Shown one piece after another: positions 21,762 to 37,750 of a DNA stretch of 64,000 nt. This DNA comes from Prunus persica (taxonomy: Eukaryota > Streptophyta > Magnoliopsida > Rosales > Rosaceae): contig NC_034011.1 of assembly GCF_000346465.2 (NCBI RefSeq), forward strand, positions 9,146,087 through 9,210,086, in the 5' to 3' direction. The position numbers and the translations under genes are program-made. Position 1 is the first letter of the stretch; each line of letters opens with the position of its first letter. The notes below the pieces were generated by a model. That model was not told the DNA's origin, ran no database searches, and saw only the letters and a list, made by a program, of their open reading frames with translations.

Positions 21762-22181
21762 GAGTACACCCTATGATCTAAGTACACCCTAATATTTTAA
21801 TTAAAATATAAAATTAACTAAGTACACCCTATAAAACTACCAGAAATACCCATGATACACCCTAATACTTGTAATATTATTTTATAGTTGATTTTCAGCT
21901 TTATTTTTTTAATAGTGTTTATAAATCTTTGACTTTTCATATGGATTTATGCTTTTACTAAAACTGTTGACACTTTTTTAGCAATTGCAAATTCTTGCAA
22001 TCACCACATCTTTCGTTAAAAACACAATAGGACAAGCAATCTCTTGATTAGGATTGAATATGGTTAGTAGGGTGTACTTATTAAAATTATATTTGTTTCA
22101 CAATTCCATATATCCTTTTTTGTCATTTAATATTAGGGTAAATCAGTAATTCAATATATACTTTTATAGTAGGGTGTACTC
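21762..22181. mobile_element. Inserted MITE-like element with GAGTACACCCTA ends
   Basis: gagtacacccta at the left is matched by its exact complement tagggtgtactc at the right, 420 bases apart. The motif tacaccctaat recurs inside. The right arm of the inverted repeat lacks this segment, which supports an insertion. Confidence 0.8.
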
Positions 22182-22236
22182 AGTTAATTTTAAGGTTCGT
22201 TTAGCAGCACTCATTATCTATTATTTTATTGTTATA

Positions 22237-22895
22237 ATCTCTTGGACCACAGGAGTCCAAGAGATTGTGGTCACTCACCGTTAGATAATGAGCGAAGGGA
22301 ACAGAACATTATCTTAAAAGGAGTACACGATACTGTGAAAGTATATATTGAATTCCCGAGTTGAGTTACCACTAATCGACAAAGATGGTGTATGGAAGCG
22401 TGAAATGACTATAATTTAAATATGTACTCGCTACTAACCCTATTCATTCGTAATCAAGAGATGCTTGTCCATTAAGGTTTTTAACGACAGCTACAACTNN
22501 NNNNNNNNNNNNNNNNNNNNNNNNNNNNNNNNNNNNNNNNNNNNNNNNNNNNNNNNNNNNNNNNNNNNNNNNNNNNNNNNNNNNNNNNNNNNNNNNNNNN
22601 NNNNNNNNNNNNNNNNNNNNNNNNNNNNNNNNNNNNNNNNNNNNNNNNNNNNNNNNNNNNNNNNNNNNNNNNNNNNNNNNNNNNNNNNNNNNNNNNNNNN
22701 NNNNNNNNNNNNNNNNNNNNNNNNNNNNNNNNNNNNNNNNNNNNNNNNNNNNNNNNNNNNNNNNNNNNNNNNNNNNNNNNNNNNNNNNNNNNNNNNNNNN
22801 NNNNNNNNNNNNNNNNNNNNNNNNNNNNNNNNNNNNNNNNNNNNNNNNNNNNNNNNNNNNNNNNNNNNNNNNNNNNNNNCTGTGGTCCAAGAGAT
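22237..22895. mobile_element. Second inserted element with inverted ends, partly unsequenced
   Basis: atctcttggaccacag at 22237-22252 is matched by its complement at 22880-22895. The left end also folds on itself (ctcttggac / gtccaagag). The flanks show tattttat on both sides (before and after the added DNA), which could be an 8-base target duplication as made by hAT elements. Most of the inside is the N run. The right arm has the empty site near 43060-43080. Confidence 0.7.
22499..22879. other. Assembly gap (381 N)
   Basis: Unknown bases inside the inserted element. Confidence 1.
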
Positions 22896-23252
22896 CGGGA
22901 CTGTATTTTATAAATATAATAGCTTACATACAATTTTATGTTGGAAAAATAACATACCTATTACTTCATTTTGCGAAAAATAATGTTTGGGGCTAAATTC
23001 CAATAACAACTTTTAATTGGATGGTATCTAGAAAATAGAAATTGTAGGGGCCTATATTAAACCAGTCATTTTATAATGGTTCTTGATCATAATACGTTAT
23101 GATATACTCAATTAGAACATGAGTATTTCAACTCAAAATTAATTGGTAACGAATGAGATTCACACTCTCAACAATCTTAGGTCTATTTTGCATGGAAGAT
23201 CAATTAACAATGAGAGAGAAATAGTTTCTTTTTTTACTTTTTTTTTTTTTTT

Positions 23253-23255
<3 letters not shown>

Positions 23256-23304
<49 letters not shown>
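23256..23304. repeat. (AG)n microsatellite after a T run
   Basis: About 24 AG dinucleotides follow a run of T. It lies in the 5' flank of the beta-glucosidase pseudogene; the right arm has no such expansion at the matching place (near 42905). Confidence 0.95.
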
Positions 23305-23309
<5 letters not shown>

Positions 23310-23452
23310 GTTTCTATGGAACCAATGAAGAAGAGTTCGCCCATGAAGAAGAGTTTCCATGAGAGAGAACTTTGTTATGAGCAATTAACGCCAATTGATG
23401 GAGATAGGCCAGAAAACATTAATGGAGAAGGGTGCAATTAGATTATCCACCC

Positions 23453-26898
<3,446 letters not shown>

Positions 26899-28028
26899 AT
26901 TAGTAAGAAGAAAATCCAAAGATGTGGGAACAATAATGGTAGAGCTACAAAATTTGTATCAAATTTGAATCCCAAGGATGGATAAAGTACAATGGCTCTT
27001 CCATAGTGGTTGTGCGAGCTGTTTTTCGTGTTTTAACTTTTTGTTTGACTTTTTCTGAGTCGGAATAAATTGCAACAACTCATTACGAGTTAGTTGTCTT
27101 TCCTTGTGAGGGTTTAGTTTTAATTTTACTCTATGTTGTTTATGTGCCTCGTTTATCCAAGTTTGTTGACTTTATGCGATCGAGGTGCTTTGGCCGGTTG
27201 TGGATATGGTTGGAGGGATATCTTATTGTCTAGATGCTGTTGATGTATCCTTCATGTGTTTGTATTAGTCCTTGTGATCAGTGCCCTTTACGACTAAATT
27301 ATATATGTAATTTCTTCTAAATAAAAACTAAAATAAATAAATGTTGAGCCTTGACCGAAATATTTGCTACTTATGGCATCTAGTTTGTCTTTTGAACTTA
27401 GAACAAAATACTAGTGTATAAATTCTTTATAGATCTGTTAAAAATTCAAAAGAAAATGCTCGATCAGGTGCTTATTTAAGAAAACGTCAAGTCGGCTATC
27501 AGCACAATACTTTTCTTCCAAAGAAAACTAATGTTGCTTGTATGATTAATTTCATGTGTACAAATTATACATAGACTTTAGCTTATATATATATATATAT
27601 ATATTTTAATTTCAATACAATACTCCTTACGCCACATAAACTTTATCTTTCTTTATAAACGAGATGATAATTTATTTTTCCAAAAGAAATCCAGCCATTG
27701 TGATCTGCCACAATGAGAGACTTTTTTTAATCCTGCACAATACCATCCATTTATCAAACAAAACAAAAAAATAAATAAAAATCCACCAGGCCTTTCCCAA
27801 AGCAAAAAGCTCATAAGAGACAAAGCCCACTCTCTATCCTTCTTCACCACACTGAGCATAACCATCAAACTAGACAGCCAGTTCCCAATTGTGGTAAATC
27901 TTTGGACACCACTTTATGGTTTAGAGGTGAACCAAACCAAGCTGCCTGGGCCTAGGGACAAAGGAACAGTATATGCTCAGTAAACTCTTTAAATACGTTA
28001 GAAGAGAAAGTAAATGATACTATTCCTA

Positions 28029-29797
28029 TGTTCACCTGTTTTATATTTGTTCCTGTGATGGTAGGGTAAAGTTCTTCATTGTCTCGAAAACCGTTGACTG
28101 GTCAACAAGTCAACTTTCTTTTGTGTGCGAGCGTGCCACTGCTATAGCATACTTCTTAAAAATAGATAACTTGAGCCCTAAGTTACTGATTTCTAAACTG
28201 GCGATTCTGAATTTGGGTGAGGAATATCTCCCAAGTAAGTTCTTTGCTTGCCTCAGACTGGTGAGGACTTCACAATTTTTCACATACAAAACTAGTAGTC
28301 CTGGCTAGAATAAATGATAAGAAAGTGAACTGTTTTTAGGCAGAACTGCCTATTACAAAGCTCAAAAGGGAGGACCAACTTTAAAATGACAAAAAGAGCT
28401 TTGGACTTTAATTTCTGCCTGGATAGCTACTTTTGATCCAGGCTGGATTGGATGTGTTTGTGCTGGATTGGACTATCAACACCTTCAACTGTCAAGTTTC
28501 AGCTGTAAATCAATACCAACGTTCGAGTTTGACAGAGCTTTAATCTATTTCAAGCCCTAGAAGGCTCTTTGAATGGGCAAAATTGGAACCTCTTCAGTCT
28601 GGAAGGGGCAGAAGTGGCTGGATTGGATGATTACTTCAGGGCTCCCCATAAATTTGTTGAGGTTTTCATATTAGTAAAAATCCGAACTCTCCTTGATTTG
28701 GTTTATGCTGAACCAAATTTGTAACGAGAGAAATCTCGCTTTGAATGACTATTTCTCTGAAATTGAACTGAAGTTAGAGATTCTGGATTATAGCTGACTT
28801 GTTTCTTGTGGCTCAATGAGCTTTTGGTTGCTTCAGTGTTTTGAAGGTTTTTGAGATCAAGTGATCATTTTGAGTTTTTGTTTTGATTGAATTTTTTTTG
28901 CTGTCTTTTAAAATGGGCGGCAGATTTTCTAAAAAACAAGATCTTTTTATTTTTAAATGTCAAAAAGGGAAGTTATCTATTCTGGCAAATAAACCGTCAA
29001 CAGTCAATTCTAAAGCAATCACTTCCCTGCTTTTCTTGAAAGAAAACCAACTCTCTTTATTCTCTGTTTGTTCCTTGTAAAGAGAAAACTCAATTTGCCG
29101 TGATGGCCAGTTTACTTTTCCTGTTTTGAACAACTTCCTTTCTCCTTACTTATCCCTTGAAATCGTAGTCTGCTTATCTCTTGAAAAGGCCACTTGCTTT
29201 GGTGCAGAGTCCCTTTATATATATAAAAATGGATTTTGATCTTCTTCCTTTGGCTGCAAAAATGGAGAAGTCCTCCTGTAAGACCTGCCTTCATTAATTC
29301 TCTGTCAGCTCCTCTGTGATGGTTGAGATTTTTAACTTTTTCAAAGTCAGATAGCCACGTGGGTTTTCTTGAGAATAGGCTTTCCAGAAAAGAAAAAAAA
29401 CTGTTGACTTGTTGCTGGGTTTTTTTAGAGAAATGGTGAAATTTTTAAAAGATGGGTCCTAATCCAATTCTTTCTTCTAGATTTTTAATGATCTTCTTGG
29501 TGGTCAATTTTGCCATTTATTTCGCAATTTTGCTGACTTACTTTCTGTTTTTACTTTTCTATCACTTCGTAAAAAGCCCAATCTTCTGTTTTCTTGTTCC
29601 TGGGCTTTTTGTGAGAAATGAGCTGGCGTGTGAATTCTTTTAGGCACAAACATCCTACTATGTAATTTTGCCTCAGCCACCATCTGAGGGTTGGCCTGTG
29701 TTCGTGGCTATTCCTGATGACTGCAATTTTGGACTTCTGATGACAATTGTTTACAGCATGGACGGTTTTTTTATTTTTTTTATTTCTCTATGTAACA
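28029..29797 (-). repeat. 3' LTR of the gypsy element
   Basis: It matches 35840-37750 as a direct repeat. In plus orientation it starts TGTTCACCTG and ends CTATGTAACA, so it has TGTT/AACA inverted tips. It is about 140 bases shorter than its partner. One missing block of roughly 60 bases near 28910 contains, in the partner, the TATA-like tataaatat of the minus strand. Confidence 0.85.
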
Positions 29798-32396
29798 AGA
29801 TTTTGGAGAGTCCTCCGAATATGTCAAGAATCTGCGCACTACTACCTTGGAGAGTCCTCTGAATCCGTCTCCTCCTGGCTCATTTTGGATGATCCAGATC
29901 TGGTTGCAGGTGTACTTTCCAGAACTGAGGTTTCTGGACATCGTTCTGCCTGAAGACTGGGTCATGGCTCTTTCGTTGATGTCAGCAGAAGTGCCCAAGC
30001 GCTCTATTGAAGAATACTTGATATTCTTTAGGCACTGCACCAAGAGATCTGTTGCACAGTGGCAAATGGTGCTCAGGAGGACCTATCTTTAGTTTCAGCC
30101 TGGGTATAGACTGTTTGAGAAAAAGCCAGAAGAAGAAGAAGAAGCCAGGATTGATTTCAGGAAGAAGTTCCTGAGTGTAATGCTGCCCAGGGACATGCCC
30201 TTTCGTGGAGGCAAACCTCCCAACTATCATCTAGAGGTAGAAATGTATCACCCCAATTTCTGCGCTAGGCAACTTGGTTGTCCTAAACTAATTCCTCTTA
30301 AGTAATATAGAAGCTGCAACCGGGCTACCTCTTGGGGGGACTCAGACGACCTAGACGTGCATAAGGACTGCAGATGCTCAGTTAATAAAATCAACAACGG
30401 TGTGGATGCTTTCTATCCATCATGGGAGCCTAATTCTTGCAGTTATGCCAATTTTGATGCTTGGAGGAAGGCTAGGTTTTCTGGCCTGACGGACGCAAAC
30501 ACTGCTGTGAAGGTGTTGTTTGATACCTAGGATGTTGGCACTGTCTTGGAAGAATCAGATGCCAAGAAGTTTATTGTGCAACTTGTGAAGGGCATAAATG
30601 CCCAAGTAATTGAAGGTAAAGTCTCCACTTTGGCCCTCCGTTTTTACTTCTATTCTGCTTGTGATTTATCTCATTCTTTCCTAGTAATCCTAAACTGTTC
30701 TGCCTATTTTCTGCAGATCCTTCCATGACAACCAACCTTGGAGGACAAGCTGTTCAATCTGGGGAGGTGATTGGTAAGTTTCTGAATTCTGTCCTTCTCC
30801 CTTCCTTCTGCTGGATTGCGTTCTAATTCTTCATTCTTCTGTGTAGTTACTTCTGTTATAGTTGCTGGGGATCTAGAGCTCCCCTTTGGAGATGAAGAAG
30901 ATCAGCATGAGTCCCTGGCAGAGCAACCAGCTGTTAAGGCCACACCTTCTGCTAGAAGGAAAAGAAAAGAAGCTGCTCCTGCTTAGGACAGTGTTGTCCA
31001 GCTCGAAGTTTCTGGTAAGACTTTGATATCTTGAACTTTTTGATTTTATTCCGTTTTGTTCTGCCTATTTTCCTAACCTTTTTTCTTCTATTTTTGCAGC
31101 TGAAAGTCCTCCTTCTCCTCCTCCTACTAGGTCGAAAAGACTTAGGAAAAAGATTGCAGTGGAATCTGAAGAGACAGAAGAGCCTGCAGCTGCTCTTACC
31201 GAAACTTTTGGAATTGATGAAGATCTGAGGGAAGCTTTTGAAGCTGTGGAGCAGGAGAAGGAATAAGAAAAAGAAAAAGACGTTCCTACAAAAGAGAAAG
31301 AAAAGGAGTTTGAAGAAGAGGCCGTATGATTATTTTACATATATTCTTCTTCTAACTTCTGACTCCTGTCCATATGTAGGAGGAGATTCATGCTGAGGTA
31401 ATAGCAGAAAGCATTGCCTTGGCCAAACAACAAGAAAAAGCTCATAGGGCAGAACCCACAAGCTCAAAATTGGCCCTATTTGATGATGTGGAGGCAGATC
31501 ATTCTGATGCTGCCCCAGAGCTTGAAGGGGAGGCAAAACAACCTGTTGCTATTCCTGAACCTGAGGTAACTTTTGTGTTGCTTTTGACTGCCTGGTTTTT
31601 GCATTTTTGTTCTATTTTGCTTCTAATACCTTTGTCCTTTTCAGGTGGAAAAAGATAGAACTGCCGGGGTTATGACCGTGGCGATCAGTCCTCTTAAGCC
31701 TCCTATTGTAGCTGTGACTATTTGCTTGTTCTTGAGCTTCCCTTTGATTTTAGTTTTGCATGAAACTGACTTGAGATCCTTTTGCAGATGCCTACCCATT
31801 CTATTCCTAATTCACCAGCCACTGCCTCATTTGTTGATCCAGAACTGGTAGAATTTGAAGCCATGGATCTGGATGCTTGGGTGGACAAGCTAGAAAAACT
31901 CAGCTCTACTCCTGACAAGGCTAAATCCAAGGCAGTGGACAGAGTAAAAATATGGCAGTCAAACGAGCTGGACTTGGATGAGAATATAAAAGCTGTTGAC
32001 CAGCTGATGAAGGATCTGGATCTGTTGCACAGGGAGAACATGGCTCCCAGACCTATCCTTGAGCTCAGCTTAGGCCCGACAAGAGATGTGCTCAATCTTT
32101 ACACTCGTTATGAAGATCTTAAGCCTTCCTTTAATGCCTCTGAATTATGCAAGGCTACGCATGAAGCCAACCTGGCTGATTATCAAAATCAAAAAGTAGA
32201 ACTGGATCAGATGGTGGTAGGTTACAAGGAGGCCAAGACTGCTGCTGATAAGCTGGAGAAACATATTGAAGAACTTCAAGCGCAGCTGGCTGGACTGAGG
32301 GAGAAGCAAAACAAGCTTGGGGCTAGACTGGGCACTAAGACCAAGGCCACTTTTCTTGTGCAGAACATGGTTGCAGCTTCTAGGCTAGCATTGTAG
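29798..32396 (+). pseudogene. Plant mobile domain (PMD) antisense ORF of the gypsy element
   Basis: The plus-strand frame encodes a protein of the PMD / aminotransferase-like plant mobile domain family (GSFWMIQIWLQVYFPELRF, EYLIFFRHCTKRS, YHPNFCARQLG). Exon 1 ends at about 30615. Further exons bounded by GT/AG follow at about 30717-30773, 30848-31014, 31101-31326 and 31381-31566, with an acidic/basic linker (SKRLRKK). The last part, ending at 32396, is a long coiled coil (residues such as DKLEKHIEELQAQLAGLREK). Stops break it at 30090-30092, 30303-30305, 30528-30530, near 30984 and near 31264. PMD proteins of host origin act in silencing; transposon-borne versions are of unknown role. Confidence 0.8.
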
Positions 32397-32564
32397 ATTG
32401 TAGAGGCCTCATTATATTTGGTGAAAGCATAACTCTGAAAAAAAGAAGGCAGGGAACAAAACAGACTTAAAGATAACACTTAAAAGCATAACTCTGAACA
32501 AAAGAACGCAGGGAACAAAACAGACTTAAAGATAACACTTAAAAGCGTAACTCTGAACAAAAAT

Positions 32565-34170
32565 TCAAACAACAATTCTATCTTGTTCATCCTCTATTCC
32601 AGGATCGGTTTGCACAGCCTGTGAATCCCATATAGTTAGGTAGAATTTCTTCAGCCATTTGCCACTGATTGGTACAACATAAATATCTCCATCTCGATCC
32701 TGTAATCTATATGATCCCAGTATAAGGACTCGCTGGATTATGAAAGGACCTTCCGATATAGGTGACCACTTTCCATAACCAGCTATGTGTGTTCCGAGGG
32801 GCATAACTGCTTTCTAGACTATTTCTCCTTCTTCAAAACTTTTGTTTTTAACTCTTTTATTGTAGGCCCTTGATACAGCATGTTTCCCTGCTAAGAGTTT
32901 GTTGAGGGTATCAATTCTGCTGGCATCCAAACCTTCTAGTTCTAGCAGCATTGCTTGAGAGTAGTCTTCTCCAATCAGATTGTGTTGCTGAGCAATTCTA
33001 AGAGATTGCACTGCTATTTTTATAGGCAGAATTGCATCATGACCATAAGTTAGAGCATATGAGGTCATGCCAGTCACCTCTCTCTTTGAAGTTCTATATG
33101 CCCAGAGAGTTTCTGATAATTTCTCATGCCACTGCTTTGGATTTTTCTCAAGCATTTTCCTGATAATGTTGATGATCACTTTGTTACTTGATTCTGCATG
33201 TCCATTAGCCTAAGCATAATAAGGGGTAGATTGAAGTAGTTTGAACTTGAATGCTTCTGCAATATCTAGCATTTCTCCAGATATGAAAGAAGATCCCCTG
33301 GCAGTTGTGATTGACTCTGGAATACCAAACCTCTGTATAATCTGCTATTCTATGAAGGTGATGATCTCTTGAGATGTAGTCGATTTAACAGGTTTGGCTT
33401 CCACCTACTTGGTGAAATAGTCTGTAGCCACAATGATAACACAATGTTGTTTGCTACTGGCTGGATAGATTTTACCAATGAGATCCTTTGCCCATCCTCT
33501 GAATGGCCATGGCTTAACCACTAGACTCATGGGAACTGAAGGAGCCTGCTGGATTGGACCATGCCTTTGACAAGCCTCATATCCCTTGGAATACTCAATG
33601 CAGTCTTTCATCATGGATGGCCAGAAGTAGCCACACCTTCTAATTAACCAGCACATCTTCCTCCACCTTGATGAGCTCCATAGATTCTTTCATGGGTTTC
33701 TCCCAAATCTCCATTCCACATGATGTAGTTTAAGGCTATGATTTTGATCTTTTTTTTCATAGGAAAGGTTTGGATAATGCAAATAATTGATTATAGGCAG
33801 CCTCCAATCTTCTTCAGTCATTATGGCAGTATTGACATCTATTTCCATTCCTCTGGTTAGGACAGATGGTAGGCTTTTCTTTCCTATCTTGATGATTTTT
33901 TGTACACAGTTTTCAGGCATTTGTATCCCTGTTGCTATTTGAGCCATTTCATTAGCTGCAAAGTTTTCTTCCCTTGGGATATATTCCCAAGTAGCTTCCC
34001 TAAATTCTGCCAGAAGGTTTCTAGTTGCCACCAAATAAACACATAGAGAAGGATTTAGACACTTGTATTCTCCATCAATCTCTTTTGACACAAGCATAGA
34101 ATCTCACAAAATTTCCACAGACTGGATTCCTAATTCTACCAGTATTTCAAGGCCAAAGATTAAAGCTTCA
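32565..34170 (-). pseudogene. gypsy pol remnant: RNase H tail and integrase
   Basis: Reading leftwards: the end of an RNase H domain (CTNNKAEFEALIFGL..., from about 34195), then a tether, the H2C2 zinc-binding start of integrase (near 33650-33570), the integrase core, and the C-terminal chromatin-facing part ending at 32565. In the core, the first Asp (WAKDLIGKI) and the last Glu (ANGHAESSN) remain, but the second Asp position reads Ala (ITTARGSSF), so catalysis would fail. In-frame TAG codons interrupt it at about 33405, near 33347, near 33210 and near 32814. No reverse transcriptase is present. Confidence 0.85.
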
Positions 34171-34173
34171 AAT

Positions 34174-35780
34174 TCAGCCTTGTTGTTGGTGCATTGAAAA
34201 TCTAGTTGAATAGAATGGTGGTAGCTTTTGGTCTTTTGGTGGTTTTATCAGAGCCTTGCAGCTGATGGGATGTTTTAATTTCGCCATTTCTGCCACGACA
34301 ATTTCTCTTTCTTCCGAGCATTCTGTGCCTTCTTCTGATTCTACCTCAACCACATGTACTGAAGAAGATGGGGTTTTGTAATATGTGCCTTTGGAAGAGT
34401 TCCTCTTGTGTTGTTCTTCCCTGAGCAGCTCCTCGTACTTGGATGCTTTGTCTGCCAATTGTGCCAAATCTTCAAATAGCATCCCATCAAATATCTTCCT
34501 TAGAGAGATTTTAAGGGCGGTTTGAGCCATTTAGATGAAGTGCCTTTCTTTCATAGGGATTCGGCTTTTCATTTTCAGCTTTCTGAACCTGGTTATGACG
34601 TCTTGAGCAGGCTCATCTTTACTCTGTTGGAAGGCAGCAAGATCACTGATGGTGACTTATGGCTGAATCCTGAAATAGTAGTCATGGAAGACTTATGGCT
34701 GAATTCTATGGCTATGCCCTGGACATAAAATCTACCTATATGCTCAATTGATGAAGCGTGGACGTCTTCTCCGTTGAACAATGTGAAGTTTGGCACCTTG
34801 AAACCTGGGGATAGAGGTATTTGATCAAAATAGGCCGAATATGGCTTTCTTTAGGTGGGCCTTTCTACTCTTCTCGCTTCATGTTCCATCACATCCCTGA
34901 TTATTTTCTAAAGTGCCCTCATATCATTCAAAGCATTGACAGGATGCGGATTTCGCCCATGTTCTGGCTGGTTGTGCTCAATCATGTGCTCCATTCTGTA
35001 TGGCTTGAGTAGAACTTCCTTCCTGTGTTCTTCCTCTTCTTCAAAATCTTGATGATTCCTCTAGTTTTCCCCTAGTCGGTTCCTGTCATTGTTGGCTAAG
35101 GGGTTAATTCCCGCTCTGCCTTTCCTACCTCATGCTAGTGGAGGGAATGGATTGGGGTGCATCCTTCTGGGTCTGTAGGGCAACACAGCTGGTTGCTAAG
35201 GCAAGAGTTCCAATGGATAATCACGTGGAGCCACATGTTGTGGAATAGGTTGAGGTTTTGGCAGATTCTTGGGGGCCTGAACTGGTGCAGGGCCTTCTGG
35301 ACGATCTGGAGCCTCATGTTCTTGGATGGGAAAGGCTCATCTCCTCTGTCCAGCTTGGATTTCTCCACATCCTGGTATTCTAGCTATCTGTGCAATGAGA
35401 GGGTTCTTTTAGTATGGCCATGTCAGTCCTGGTGGAGATGCATAAGGGAGATCTAGCTGCTGGACCACCATATCTGGGTTTGGAATTCTAGCAATAGTAG
35501 CCTCACGGTACTTCCTGAACTGCCTGATGACTTGCCATTGCATCATGGCTGTCATGTTGTTTAGAGTATCCTGGCTTATTTGCGCTGTGGCCTCCTATCG
35601 GAACACAACCTCCTGTATCTGGTTCAACCTTCTGGAGCCAGACTTGGAACGCCTACTCCTGGTACTGCCATAGGGTGATTGCCTAGCATCACTTTCTTCT
35701 GACTCCAGTCCTTCCAGGAGAGCTGTTTGATCTCTTTCCATGGCACATCGTGCATTCTGGCTACAACTTTCAATATTCAT
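34174..35780 (-). pseudogene. gypsy gag remnant
   Basis: The minus-strand fragments hold a basic Ser/Arg-rich N-terminus (SRRSKSGSRR near 35640), a gag core (PNFTLFNGEDVHASSIEHIG near 34790) and a C-terminal part (LADKASKYEELLREEQ near 34440). They are in several frames with stops between. The end of gag (CKALIKPPKDQK, near 34240) runs straight into the RNase H tail, so the protease and reverse transcriptase region has been deleted at about 34200. Confidence 0.75.
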
Positions 35781-35819
35781 ATACTAGAGGATTTTTTCAA
35801 GAACATGTATACTGAGAGG

Positions 35820-35838
35820 TCCCACTGGGCGTGCCAAA
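35820..35838 (-). promoter_or_regulatory. Putative primer binding site of the gypsy element
   Basis: Immediately inside the 5' LTR, the minus strand reads tttggcacgcccagtggg. It starts with TGG next to the LTR end, as needed to pair with a tRNA 3' CCA end. The tRNA was not identified. Confidence 0.6.
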
Positions 35839-35839
35839 T

Positions 35840-37750
35840 TGTTCACCCGTTTTATATTTGTTCCTGTGATGGTAGGGTAAAGTTCCCCACTGTCTCGAAA
35901 ATCATTGACTCGTCAACAAGTCAACTTTCTTTTGTGCGCGAGCGTGCCACTACTAGCAATAACAACCCTAGCAGACTTCTTAAAAATAGATAACTTGCGC
36001 CCCAAGTTATTGATTGCTAAATAGGCGATTGTGAATTTGGGTGAGGAATATCTCCCAAGTAGGTTCTTTTCTTGTCTCAGACTGGTGAGGACTTCACAAT
36101 TTTTCACAGTACAAAACTGGTAGTTCTGGCCAGAATAAATGATAAGAAAGTGAACTGTTTTCAGACAGAACTGCCTATTACAAAGCTCAGAAGGGAAGAC
36201 CAACTTTAAAAAGACAAAAAGAGCTTTGTACTTTAATTTCTGCCTGGATAGCTACTTTTGATCCAGGCAGGATTGGATGTGTTTGTGCTGGATTGGACTA
36301 TCAACACCTTCAACTGTCAAGTTTCAACTGTAAATCGATACCAATGTTCGAATTTGGCAGAGCTTTAATGTATTACAATCCCTAGAAGGCTCTTTGAATA
36401 GGCAGAATTAGAACCTCTTCAGTCTTGAAGGGGCAGAAGTGACTGGATTTGATGATTACTGAGCTAGAACTGCACTGTAGTACCTGTTCTGCTTGATCAC
36501 TCCATAAATTTGTTTAGGCTTTTATATTTGTAAAAACCAGGACTCTGCTTGATTTGGCTTATGCTGAACCAAATTTGTAACGAGAGAAATCTCGCTTTGA
36601 ATGACTATTTCTCTGAAACTGAACTGAAGTTAGAGATTCTGGATTATAGCTGACTTGTTTCTTGTGGCTCAATGAGCTTTTGGTTGCTTCAGCGCTTTGA
36701 AGGTTTTTGAGATCAAGTGATCGTTTTGAGTTTTTGTTTTGATTGAATTTTTTTGGCTGTCCTTTGATCTGTTCACCTTCTCTCATATTTATAGGAAATG
36801 CTGGAGTGGAATTTTCAATCTTTAAAATGGGCGGCAGATTTTCTAAAAAACCAGATCTTTTTATTTTTAAATATAAAAAAAGGGAAGTTATCTATTCTGG
36901 CAAATAAACCATCAGCAGTCAGTTCTAAGGCAATCACTTCCCTGCTTTTCTTGAAAGAAACCCAACTCTGTTTGTTCTCTATTTGTTCCTTGTAAAGAGA
37001 AAAACTTAATCTGCCATGATGGTCAGTTTACTTTTCCTGTTTTGAACAACTCCCTTGCTCCCTACTAATCTCTTGAAATCGTAGTCTACTTCTCTAGGAA
37101 AGTCCACGTGCTTTGGTGCAGAGTTCCTTTATATATATAAAAAGGGATTTTGATCTTCTTCCTTTGGTTGCAAAATTGGAGAAGTCCTCCTGTAAGACCC
37201 GCCTTCATTAATTCTCTGTCAGCTCCTCTGTGATGGTTGAGATTTTTGACTTTTTCAAAGTCAGGTAGCCAAGTGGGTTTTCTTGAGAATAGGCTTTCTA
37301 GAAATAATATGTTGTCTTGTTCCTGTGTTTTTTTTGAGAGAAACGGTGAAATTTTTAGAAGCTGGGCCCTAATCCAATTATTTCTTCTAGATTTTTAACA
37401 ATATGCTTGGTGGTCAATTTTGCCATTTATTTGGCAATTTTACTGACTTGCTTTGTGTTTTTACTTTTCTATCACTTCGTAAAAAAAAATATGGACATTT
37501 GGCGCGGATTGGGCTTTTCCTTTGGAGTCAAAGCCCGGTCTTCTGTTTTCTTGTTCCTGGGCTATTTGTGAGAAATGGGCTGGCGTGTGAATTCTTTCAT
37601 GCCCAAACATCCTGCTGTGTAATTTTGCCTCAGCCACCATCTGAGGGTTGGCCTGTGTTCATGGCCATTCCTGATGACTGCAGTTTTGGACTTCTGATGA
37701 CAATTGTTTGCAACGTGGATGGTCTTATTTTTTTATTTCTCTATGTAACA
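35840..37750 (-). repeat. 5' LTR of the gypsy element
   Basis: It starts TGTTCACCCG and ends CTATGTAACA on the plus strand, in direct repeat with 28029-29797. A TATA-like sequence on the minus strand (tataaatat near 36788-36796) lies in a block absent from the other LTR; a second A/T-rich tatatata near 37130 is common to both. Confidence 0.85.

Larger units (their letters stand above)
28029..37750 (-). mobile_element. Ty3/gypsy (Tat-type) retrotransposon with antisense ORF
   Basis: Two long direct repeats (LTRs) enclose gag and pol fragments read on the minus strand and a plant-mobile-domain ORF read on the plus strand, between pol and the 3' LTR. This arrangement is known for Tat-lineage gypsy elements. 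In element orientation: 5' LTR 37750-35840, gag, pol, antisense ORF, 3' LTR 29797-28029. Protease, reverse transcriptase and most of RNase H are missing, and all frames have stops, so it is dead. The five bases on the two outer sides (tccta and agatt) do not match, so the target duplication is lost or the ends have been rearranged. Confidence 0.85.

Noticed and set aside
22444..22983. Frames spanning the N run
   Set aside because: They consist almost wholly of unknown residues. The same applies at 46465-46821 and 61837-62772.
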